Source of the DNA: CAZEFK01 sp964511405
Lineage (GTDB): Bacteria; Pseudomonadota; Alphaproteobacteria; Elsterales; Elsteraceae
DNA length: 6,652 nt
Assembly: GCA_964511405.1 (NCBI GenBank)
Contig: CAZEFK010000298.1
Span: 1-6,652, forward strand
Reading direction: 5' to 3'
Part shown: one piece after another, positions 1 through 5,065 of the stretch
Layout: each line of letters starts with the position of its first letter
How positions within the stretch are numbered: the stretch's first letter is position 1
Made by a program: the position numbers and the translations under genes
Notes under the pieces: model-generated
Seen by the model: only the letters and a program-made list of their open reading frames with translations
The model's database searches: none
Told to the model about the DNA's origin: nothing

Positions 1-507
1 GCGCAGCTGGGCATCGAGGTTCGACAGGGGTTCGTCGAACAGGAACAGGCGCGGATTGCGCACGATCGCGCGGCCGATCGCGACGCGCTGGCGCTGGCCG
101 CCCGACAGCTGCCGGGGATAGCGGTCGAGATACGGCCCCAGGCCCAGGATCTGCGCGGCCTCGCCGCCGCGCTTCTCGATCAGCGACTTCTCGGCCTTCC
201 GCAGCTTGAGCGAGAAGGCCATGTTGTCACGCACGGTCATGTGCGGATAGAGCGCGTAATTCTGGAACACCATCGCGATGTCGCGATGCTTGGGCGGCAC
301 GTCGTTGACCACCCGGCCGCCGATGGCGATCTCGCCGCCGCTGATCTCCTCCAGGCCGGCCACCATGCGCAGCAGCGTGGACTTGCCGCAGCCGGACGGG
401 CCGACCAGGACCACGAACTCGCTGTCGCCGATCTCGACATCGATGCCGTGGATGACTGCCATGTTGCCGTATTTCTTGGTAACGCCTCGGATATCCACTG
501 CGGCCAT
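1..507 (-). CDS. ABC transporter ATP-binding protein, MalK/UgpC type (N-terminal 169 residues, partial)
   Basis: This is the nucleotide-binding subunit of an ABC importer. It hydrolyses ATP on the cytoplasmic side to drive solute uptake through partner permeases that are not in the window. All the nucleotide-binding landmarks are visible in order: Tyr13 (A-loop), Walker A GPSGCGKST at 36-44, Q-loop Gln82 in VFQNYALYPHMTV, signature LSGGQ at 134-138, Walker B LFLFDEP at 154-160 and D-loop SNLD at 162-165. The pattern matches the CUT1 sugar/glycerol-phosphate subfamily often annotated UgpC. The H-loop and the C-terminal regulatory domain lie beyond the window edge, so the substrate cannot be told. 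The start at 507 is preferred because GGAGGG lies 7 nt upstream; an in-frame ATG at 528 sits upstream of that site. The gene follows trpE(G) on the same strand after a 113-nt spacer and is probably functionally unrelated to it. The family call is very safe; the substrate is unknown. Confidence 0.95.
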   Translation of the reverse strand, partial: MAAVDIRGVTKKYGNMAVIHGIDVEIGDSEFVVLVGPSGCGKSTLLRMVAGLEEISGGEIAIGGRVVNDVPPKHRDIAMVFQNYALYPHMTVRDNMAFSLKLRKAEKSLIEKRGGEAAQILGLGPYLDRYPRQLSGGQRQRVAIGRAIVRNPRLFLFDEPLSNLDAQLR

Positions 508-514
508 GCCGCGA

Positions 515-520
515 CCCTCC
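515..520 (-). promoter_or_regulatory. Ribosome binding site of the ABC ATPase gene
   Basis: The minus strand reads GGAGGG, 7 nt upstream of the ATG at 507. It lies between two in-frame ATG codons (528 and 507), so it supports the downstream one as the start. Confidence 0.6.
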
Positions 521-555
521 CTGGACATGCAGGTGCAGGCGTGTGCCGCCCGTTG

Positions 556-578
556 CCGGACGGCGCGCTTCCGTCCGG
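556..578 (-). terminator. Hairpin in the trpE(G)-ABC ATPase spacer, possible terminator
   Basis: There is a perfect 8-bp inverted repeat (CCGGACGG / CCGTCCGG) with a 7-nt loop, about 45 nt past the trpE(G) stop. No U-tract follows on either strand, so it is not a textbook intrinsic terminator. It may still stop or stabilise the 3' end of the trpE(G) transcript. Confidence 0.3.
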
Positions 579-617
579 GACTGTCGGACGCAGCACTCTG
601 CTCAACCGGGGCACCAT

Positions 618-645
618 AGGCTATGCGGCGGCCGTGGCATAGCCT
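618..645 (-). terminator. Inverted repeat spanning the trpE(G) stop codon
   Basis: The 9-bp arms AGGCTATGC (618-626) and GCATAGCCT (637-645) are perfectly complementary around a 10-nt loop. The TAG stop of trpE(G) (621-623) lies inside one arm, so the repeat also encodes the last residues of the protein. No T-rich tract follows in the direction of transcription. It could act as a 3'-end stabiliser or weak terminator; the role is inferred. Confidence 0.35.
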
Positions 646-2783
646 TGGGGCCGCAGATTGTCCAAGGCGTTGCGGAGGATTCGGGCGCCGGCACCGCCGC
701 CGAGGCTCATGATCGACTCGGGATGGAACTGAACGCCCGCGACCGGCAGGGCCGGATGCTCGGCCGCCATCACCACGCCGTCGTCGCTGTAGGCGGTGGC
801 GATGAGCGCCGCCGGCATCCGGGCCGCGTGCAGCGAGTGGTAGCGGCCGACGGTGAAGCGCTCCGGCAGCCCGCCGAACAGGCGGCCGGCATGCTTGACC
901 GTGATGGTCGACGGCTTGCCGTGGCGCGGCTCCGGCATCACGCCCAGGATGCCGCCGAAGGCTTCGACCATGGCCTGCAGGCCCAGGCAGACACCGAACA
1001 GCGGCAGGCGGCGGGCGAGTGCGGCCTGGATCAGGGCGGGCAGGCCGAAGCGGTCGGGGCGGCCGGGTCCGGGCGACAGCAGGACCAGGTCCCAGTCGCG
1101 GTCGAGGGCCGCCGGTGCCGCGCCATGGCGCAGGATGGTCACCGCCGCGCCCTCGGCCGCGACGTAGCTGGCCAGGGTATGGACGAAGGAGTCCTCGCAG
1201 TCGACCAGCAGCACCCGGCGCTCCGGGCGCGGCTCTGCCGCCACCGGCGCCGGTGCGGCGGGCTGCGGCGGCTGGTCGGCCAGCTCCAGGGTGCGCAACA
1301 AGGCTGCGGCCTTGAGCCGGGTCTCACGCTCCTCCTCCTCGGGGATCGAATCCGAGAGCAGCGTGGCGCCGACCCGGATCTCGGCCACCCCGTCCTTGAG
1401 CCGCAGCGCCCGCAGGGTCAGGCCCGTGTTCATGCCGCCGTCGAAGCCGATGCGCCCGACGGCGCCGCCATACCAGCGCCGGAAACCGCGTTCGCGCGCC
1501 TCCAGATGCTCGATCGCGGCCCGCTTGGGGGCGCCCGTGACGGTCACGGCCCAGCAGTGGGTGAGGAAGGCATCGAGCGCGTCGCGGTCCGGCCGCAGCC
1601 GGCCTTCCACATGGTCGACCGTGTGGATCAGATGGCTGTACATCTCGATCTGGCGGCGGCCGATGACGCGCACGGTGCCGGGCCGGCACACCCGCGCCTT
1701 GTCGTTGCGGTCGACGTCGGTGCACATGGTCAGCTCGGCCTCGTCCTTGGCCGAGTTGAGCAGAGTGCGGATGCGCTCGGCATCCTCGAGGGCGTCGGCG
1801 CCGCGCCGGATGGTGCCGCTGATCGGGCAGGTCTCGACGCGGTCGCCCTCGACCCGGACATACATCTCGGGCGAGGCGCCGATCAGGTGCTCGCCGCCCA
1901 GGTTGAAGATGAAGCCGTAGGGCGACGGGTTGATCGCCTTCAGGATGCCGAAGATCGCCGAGGGTGCCGCCTGGGTGCGGTGATAGAAGCTCTGCCCCGG
2001 CACCACCTCGAACAGGTCGCCGGCGTGGAAGGCCGGCAGGGTTGCCGCGACCTCGGACGCATAGCCGCCGTCGGGGAAGTCGGACGGCGGCACGGGCGCT
2101 AGCCTAGCGGCCTGGGTGTCGACGCCGTCCCGCGGCAAGCCGGCGGTCGACCGGTTGCCGGCCGTGACCTCGTAGCGGTAGCGGGTGGCGCTGTCGCGCT
2201 GATGGTCGATCACGATCAGCTCGTCGGGCACGAACGCCACCAGGTCGCGATGGTCGTCGGGCCGCGGCCGGAGCGTCGCGATCGGCTCCAGCTGGTAGAC
2301 CAGGTCGTAGCCGAACGCGCCGTAGAGCCCGAAATGGCTGTCCTCGGTGCTGGCGAAGGCCGCCACGACGGCGCGGATGACGCTGAACACCGAGGGCTGG
2401 CGGGTGCGCTCGGCCTCGTCGAAGACGCCGTCGCCGCGGGCGACGCGGCCGGTGAGGCGGTCGGCCGCGCGATCGATGTCGACCGCCACGGGCAGGGCGC
2501 GGACCGCCGGCTCCAGGGCCTCCAGCAGCACCTGGCCGCGGTCGTTGAGGGCGGTGAAGGCGAACGCGTCGCCCTTGGTCGACAGCTCCAGCGGCGGGTC
2601 GACGAAGCCCAGGCTCCAGCGGGTGTAGCGGCCGGGATAGTCGTAACTCGACGTCAGGACGGCGCCGCGCCGGTGGTCCAGGCGGACCAGGGTCCGATCC
2701 AGAGCGGTGGCGGGATCGAGCGGCTGCTCGGTGCGCGTGACGCGGAAGCCGGCGCCGGTCCGGTAGGCGAGGGTCTGGGTCAT
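621..2783 (-). CDS. trpE(G): Bifunctional anthranilate synthase, fused TrpE-TrpG
   Basis: This enzyme makes anthranilate from chorismate and glutamine, the first committed step of tryptophan synthesis, in the cytoplasm. It has 720 residues and two domains. Residues 1 to about 500 form the TrpE chorismate-binding part, with PISGTIRRG (320-328), DEAELTMCTDVDRND (347-361), HTVDHVEG (387-394) and TVTGAPKR (414-421). An Ala/Pro-rich linker at about 503-521 joins it to a TrpG glutamine amidotransferase domain at about 522-710. There, GVCLGLQAM carries the nucleophile Cys599, and GVQFHPES supplies His687 and Glu689, completing the triad. The length and domain order match the alphaproteobacterial fused enzyme (Azospirillum, Rhizobium). 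The ATG at 2783 has only a weak upstream ribosome site; the N-terminus otherwise fits the family. About 470 nt of leader region precede it, consistent with its own transcription unit. PabB/PabA and PhzE are less likely given the overall sequence style. Both active sites look intact. Confidence 0.96.
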   Translation of the reverse strand: MTQTLAYRTGAGFRVTRTEQPLDPATALDRTLVRLDHRRGAVLTSSYDYPGRYTRWSLGFVDPPLELSTKGDAFAFTALNDRGQVLLEALEPAVRALPVAVDIDRAADRLTGRVARGDGVFDEAERTRQPSVFSVIRAVVAAFASTEDSHFGLYGAFGYDLVYQLEPIATLRPRPDDHRDLVAFVPDELIVIDHQRDSATRYRYEVTAGNRSTAGLPRDGVDTQAARLAPVPPSDFPDGGYASEVAATLPAFHAGDLFEVVPGQSFYHRTQAAPSAIFGILKAINPSPYGFIFNLGGEHLIGASPEMYVRVEGDRVETCPISGTIRRGADALEDAERIRTLLNSAKDEAELTMCTDVDRNDKARVCRPGTVRVIGRRQIEMYSHLIHTVDHVEGRLRPDRDALDAFLTHCWAVTVTGAPKRAAIEHLEARERGFRRWYGGAVGRIGFDGGMNTGLTLRALRLKDGVAEIRVGATLLSDSIPEEEERETRLKAAALLRTLELADQPPQPAAPAPVAAEPRPERRVLLVDCEDSFVHTLASYVAAEGAAVTILRHGAAPAALDRDWDLVLLSPGPGRPDRFGLPALIQAALARRLPLFGVCLGLQAMVEAFGGILGVMPEPRHGKPSTITVKHAGRLFGGLPERFTVGRYHSLHAARMPAALIATAYSDDGVVMAAEHPALPVAGVQFHPESIMSLGGGAGARILRNALDNLRPQGYATAAA

Positions 2784-2957
2784 CGTGAAGGCTCGTGTCC
2801 TGGGGGGCGGACGGCCGAGGCCGGCCCGCGGGCTGCGCGAAAACGGACGGTCAGTCGGCGCAGCGACGCCATCGCCCGGTCGAGCGAGTGGCGAGAGAAA
2901 CCCTTGGGCGCGTGGCAGGCGTCATGACGATGGCTCGGGCGAACGGGACACGCAACG

Positions 2958-2975
2958 GCAGGGCCGAGGCCCTGC
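2958..2975 (-). promoter_or_regulatory. GC-rich hairpin in the trpE(G) leader
   Basis: The minus strand reads GCAGGGC-CTCG-GCCCTGC, a perfect 7-bp stem with a tetraloop (8 bp if the loop is 2 nt). It begins 14 nt after the stop of the short frame 2990-3031. A second CAGGGCC copy upstream (3035-3041) could pair with the 3' arm instead, giving two mutually exclusive structures as in attenuators. No run of U follows it. The structure is seen; the regulatory role is inference. Confidence 0.3.
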
Positions 2976-2989
2976 GGGGGCTCAGTCGG

Positions 2990-3031
2990 TCAGCGCCATC
3001 GCGCCGGGATCTGGGTCCGGTTCGGTTCCAT
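2990..3031 (-). CDS. Possible trp leader peptide (13 codons, one Trp)
   Basis: This is a short frame, MEPNRTQIPARWR then TGA, lying about 206 nt before the trpE(G) start. It resembles alphaproteobacterial trpL genes in length, in its Trp codon near the end, and in the hairpin that follows. However, it has a single Trp codon rather than the tandem ones usual in trp leaders. No good ribosome site is seen, though rhizobial trpL is known to be read from a transcript beginning at or near its AUG. An in-frame ATG at 3046 would make it 18 residues. In such GC-rich DNA a frame this short can easily arise by chance. Confidence 0.22.
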   Translation of the reverse strand: MEPNRTQIPARWR

Positions 3032-3041
3032 GACGGCCCTG

Positions 3042-3071
3042 ACCATGAGGCAGCGGGGCGCCGGCGGTCAA
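3042..3071 (-). promoter_or_regulatory. Weak promoter candidate for trpE(G)
   Basis: On the minus strand, TTGACC (3071-3066) matches the -35 consensus at 5 of 6 positions. It is followed after 18 nt by CATGGT (3047-3042), a poor -10 box (3 of 6). Transcription from it would begin close to the short Trp-containing frame. This is the best pair I found by eye in the region, but the -10 element is weak. Confidence 0.22.
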
Positions 3072-3190
3072 GGGGCGATTGGCCGCCGTATACCCTGCCG
3101 CCAATTCGCTCCGCTATCCGCGCTCTACCAGGCGGGCGGCGTTCGAGTCGTAGGCGTATGCGGTGGTGCCGGGTTGCCAACGGATACGGA

Positions 3191-3219
3191 GGGGACGGCG
3201 TGGGTCATCGGCCGTCCCC
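3191..3219 (-). terminator. Strong hairpin downstream of the ATP-binding gene, possible terminator
   Basis: A perfect 9-bp inverted repeat (GGGGACGGC at 3191-3199, GCCGTCCCC at 3211-3219) encloses an 11-nt loop. It begins about 35 nt past the stop at 3254, where a terminator for the accessory unit would be expected. No U-tract follows in the minus direction or in the plus direction. It could be a terminator, an mRNA 3'-end stabiliser or a protein-binding site. Confidence 0.4.
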
Positions 3220-3252
3220 GATCGGCACCGCGACCCCTGCGGTCAAAACCCG

Positions 3253-3360
3253 ATCAACAAAAAATCAGCCTTTGATGGCGACATAACTCATTGAAATTCC
3301 TGACACTTTCTGCCTCCTTTTTCCACCTTTGGGCTCCCGCAATCAACAACCCATCAACAA
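3253..3360 (-). repeat. Three copies of TTGTTGAT
   Basis: The 8-mer TTGTTGAT (minus strand) occurs at 3253-3260, 3342-3349 and 3353-3360. The outer copies sit in longer similar contexts: AACCCGATCAACAAAA and AACCCATCAACAAAAC on the plus strand. The copies lie in the AT-rich tail of the accessory block, beyond the native end of the frameshifted gene. They may be chance repeats or traces of the block's boundary. Confidence 0.35.
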
Positions 3361-4846
3361 AACCATTCCCGCGCTCAAGCCCAAAACGGGACGTAGCCCA
3401 ACCGTGGGTGGTCTCGGTCGCCCGGCCGGATGAGGCCTGCCTTGAGCGCCTGCCGGATGACCATGGAGCCTGCGCCTTGTTGTGCGGATCAATTCCAAGC
3501 CGAGCGCAAAGCGTCAGATTCCTCATGCGCTCCCCACCGCTGATGAATTTCAGCGCCGCATGCTGATAACAGGCCCGGACCCTTTCCTCCGGGGTCATAT
3601 CGGCGAAGCTGCGGGGCGCGAGCAACACGGCGCGGAGGGCCTCGCCTTCGGCCCTGAAATCCGGCGCAGGCAACCGATGTTGCTCGGCGGCGATGAGCAC
3701 CTTGTCGATGCCGGTGCCTTGCTCTTCGCAGAGCCGCATCCGGCGCATCAGCGACGCCAGGGCTTCGTTGCGCGATCTGGGCGGAGAGTCGAGGAAGCGT
3801 TCCGGCCTGACCAAGGGTTGGCCGGGATTGGTTATCTCCAGCCTGTCCCTGAACAGTTCGATCAAAGGCCCTGCACCGGTGATCGTCATGTCCTGATGAA
3901 TCAGAGCATTGGCGATCAATTCCCGGATGGCGATGGGCGGATAGAGCGGATGTTCCTCGCGGAAGGCTGGCCCGATATGTTCTGGATGCGGCAACAAGCC
4001 ATCGACATAGCCGATCAGTTCTTGAAACCCGGAGGCGTAGCCCTTTTTGCCGTCGTGCCGATGGATCACGGTGTCGGCGCGGCTCACGCCGTCATAGGCG
4101 ACGACACGCACGGCCTTGCGCGCGATGGACGGGGAAAAATCCGTCAACTGCTTGGCAAACAGGATCGCGCCGAGATTGGAGATGTTCCAATGCCCGCCGA
4201 CATCACTTTGAATCAACCGGTCGGCAACGAGCTTGTCGAAAATGCCGTTGCGATTGTCCGGCAAGGGCTGGCCGGTAAGGTCGAAATAGCTGGCGTAGTC
4301 CAGCTTGGCCAGAACCTCGTCGCCGGGAACGAACTGCGCGGCGATGCCGGCTTCCCACGCATAGGGCTGTAGCTTCGCCCAAAGGGCCTTGAGGCGTTCG
4401 GGGTGGTCGGAAAGCCGGGGCGTGGCACTGCCGATCCGGATATAGGCCGTCCGTTCGAACTCCACCGGGCTGGTTGCCGCCGCCGGGATTTCAAGCAGCA
4501 CCAGGCGCGTGCCCCGATAGCCGATGGACTTGAAGGAAAAAGCCACGTCCGGCAGCAAGCGCTGAACCAGCCATAGCTCAAGAGGCTGCCCCTGTTCCTT
4601 CTGTGCCGTCGGCTCGAAGGTCGTCCCGACAGCGGCATGATCGCCGTCCGTCACGCCCCACAGCACATAAGCAAAATGCTGGTCGCCAAGCCGCGCGGCG
4701 TTGGACAGCGCAGAAATCAGCTTGCCGATCAGCTTGGGGTCGGCGTTGTTTTCCTTGAACTCGACCCAGGGAGTTTCCGCCGGAAGAGCGCGTAGTTGGT
4801 CGATCAGGGCCAGAAGCCGCGGTCCAGAAGATTGGGCTCCGGTCAT
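3254..4846 (-). CDS. ATP-binding protein with AlbA_2 (Schlafen-type) and HATPase domains, C-terminus frameshifted
   Basis: The protein resembles the COG2865 group: an N-terminal AlbA_2/Schlafen domain, a GHKL-type ATPase domain and a C-terminal winged helix. The true function is unknown; relatives are described as predicted regulators and occur in variable or defence-rich regions. Residues about 25-150 (VEFKENN at 28-34, YIRIGSATPRLS at 135-146) fit AlbA_2. Residues about 300-385 carry the ATPase boxes: IRELIANALIHQD (307-319, with Glu309 and Asn313), EITNPGQP (337-344) and EEQGTGIDKV (374-383). The winged-helix part begins at about 420. After Gln459 the frame leaves the family pattern and continues for 71 unrelated residues to 3254. 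The expected ending is in another frame and stops at 3375, which would give about 490 residues. The ATG at 4846 overlaps the preceding small gene by ATGA. G+C is lower than in the flanks. It may be a pseudogene, or still active in its first two domains. Confidence 0.85.
   Translation of the reverse strand: MTGAQSSGPRLLALIDQLRALPAETPWVEFKENNADPKLIGKLISALSNAARLGDQHFAYVLWGVTDGDHAAVGTTFEPTAQKEQGQPLELWLVQRLLPDVAFSFKSIGYRGTRLVLLEIPAAATSPVEFERTAYIRIGSATPRLSDHPERLKALWAKLQPYAWEAGIAAQFVPGDEVLAKLDYASYFDLTGQPLPDNRNGIFDKLVADRLIQSDVGGHWNISNLGAILFAKQLTDFSPSIARKAVRVVAYDGVSRADTVIHRHDGKKGYASGFQELIGYVDGLLPHPEHIGPAFREEHPLYPPIAIRELIANALIHQDMTITGAGPLIELFRDRLEITNPGQPLVRPERFLDSPPRSRNEALASLMRRMRLCEEQGTGIDKVLIAAEQHRLPAPDFRAEGEALRAVLLAPRSFADMTPEERVRACYQHAALKFISGGERMRNLTLCARLGIDPHNKAQAPWSSGRRSRQASSGRATETTHGWATSRFGLERGNGFVDGLLIAGAQRWKKEAESVRNFNELCRHQRLIFC
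3375..3469 (-). other. Displaced native C-terminus of the ATP-binding protein
   Basis: One frame over from the open gene, the minus strand encodes SMVIRQALKAGLIRP followed by GYVPFWA and a TGA at 3375-3377. To my recollection, endings such as VIRDALxAGLIRP...YVPFWA are characteristic of this ATP-binding family, and this one follows directly from RLGIDPHNKAQ in the upstream frame. A missing base within about 3465-3470 would rejoin the two into a protein of about 490 residues. Confidence 0.8.
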
Positions 4847-5052
4847 GCCGACCGCGCCTTCCGCTTCTTCGCTGGCCCGACCGATGCGGTCAGTTTGGTA
4901 TAGAGGTCGAACAGCTTTTCCAGCCGAGCGTGCTGGAATAGGAGAAGTCGGTTCGCATCCGCACGCAAACCGCGCCGATCCACACCCAATGAATCCAGGC
5001 GGCGATCATGGCCGTGCTCCTCGGCCAGCTCATAGTCGAGCTGTCGAATCAA
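4843..5052 (-). CDS. Small hypothetical protein, coupled to the ATP-binding gene
   Basis: I do not recognise this 69-residue protein. It is rich in Leu, Arg and Asp, has no membrane segment or Cys motif, and looks helical. LLLFQHARLEKLFDLYTKL (36-54) could form an amphipathic helix, and a basic tail AKKRKARSA (61-69) follows. Its TGA overlaps the ATG of the ATP-binding gene (ATGA at 4846-4843), which implies co-translation and a linked role. I chose the TTG at 5052 because AGGGGA lies 6 nt upstream. An ATG at 5091 would give 82 residues but overlaps the end of glcF and has a poor ribosome site. It could be a genuine small partner, or the C-terminal stub of a longer gene cut off where the accessory block meets glcF. 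The frame is closed by a TGA just upstream of 5091, so no longer version survives here. Confidence 0.55.
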   Translation of the reverse strand: MIRQLDYELAEEHGHDRRLDSLGVDRRGLRADANRLLLFQHARLEKLFDLYTKLTASVGPAKKRKARSA

Positions 5053-5058
5053 GCCGGC

Positions 5059-5064
5059 TCCCCT
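5059..5064 (-). promoter_or_regulatory. Ribosome binding site of the small hypothetical gene
   Basis: AGGGGA on the minus strand, 6 nt before the TTG at 5052 and immediately after the glcF stop. It favours the TTG over the ATG at 5091, which has no comparable site. Confidence 0.45.
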
Positions 5065-5065
5065 G

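Larger units (their letters stand above)
2784..3253. other. Intergenic region upstream of trpE(G)
   Basis: About 470 nt separate the ATP-binding gene from trpE(G). Open frames exist on both strands here (for example the frame 2851-3180 on minus), but they are Arg/Pro/Ala-rich translations with no recognisable motif, and I do not call them genes. The region holds a strong 9-bp hairpin (3191-3219), a weak promoter-like pair (3042-3071), a short Trp-containing frame (2990-3031) and a GC-rich hairpin (2958-2975). The promoter of trpE(G) should lie here. GC content rises sharply from its AT-rich edge near 3240-3265 toward trpE(G). Confidence 0.6.

Noticed and set aside
543..2102. A long plus-strand open frame of 519 codons
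   Set aside because: It is antisense to trpE(G), whose active-site motifs are unmistakable. The translation is Gly/Arg/Ala/Gln-rich with no domain, as expected of a shadow frame in high-GC DNA.
3118..3160. tRNA-like scraps: CCTGGTAGAGCGC on the minus strand and GTTCGAGTC on the plus strand, which could mark a tRNA attachment site
   Set aside because: The two pieces are on opposite strands, and no acceptor, anticodon or T-arm stems can be formed around either one.
2851..3180. A 109-codon minus-strand frame upstream of trpE(G)
   Set aside because: It starts at a TTG without a ribosome site and encodes an Arg/Pro-rich product. It would cover the likely regulatory region.
2784..3253. A classical trp attenuator with tandem Trp codons
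   Set aside because: No TGGTGG or longer Trp run is present on the minus strand in this region. Only isolated TGG codons occur in short frames, such as the one ending TGG TAG at 3130-3125.
3254..3275. Run of six T on the minus strand next to a short ATCA/TGAT stem, as a terminator
   Set aside because: The stem is only 4 bp and AT-rich, too weak to be called an intrinsic terminator.
3482..4372. A plus-strand open frame of 296 codons in the accessory block
   Set aside because: It lies opposite the AlbA_2/HATPase gene, whose ATPase boxes are clear. The plus-strand product has no recognisable feature.
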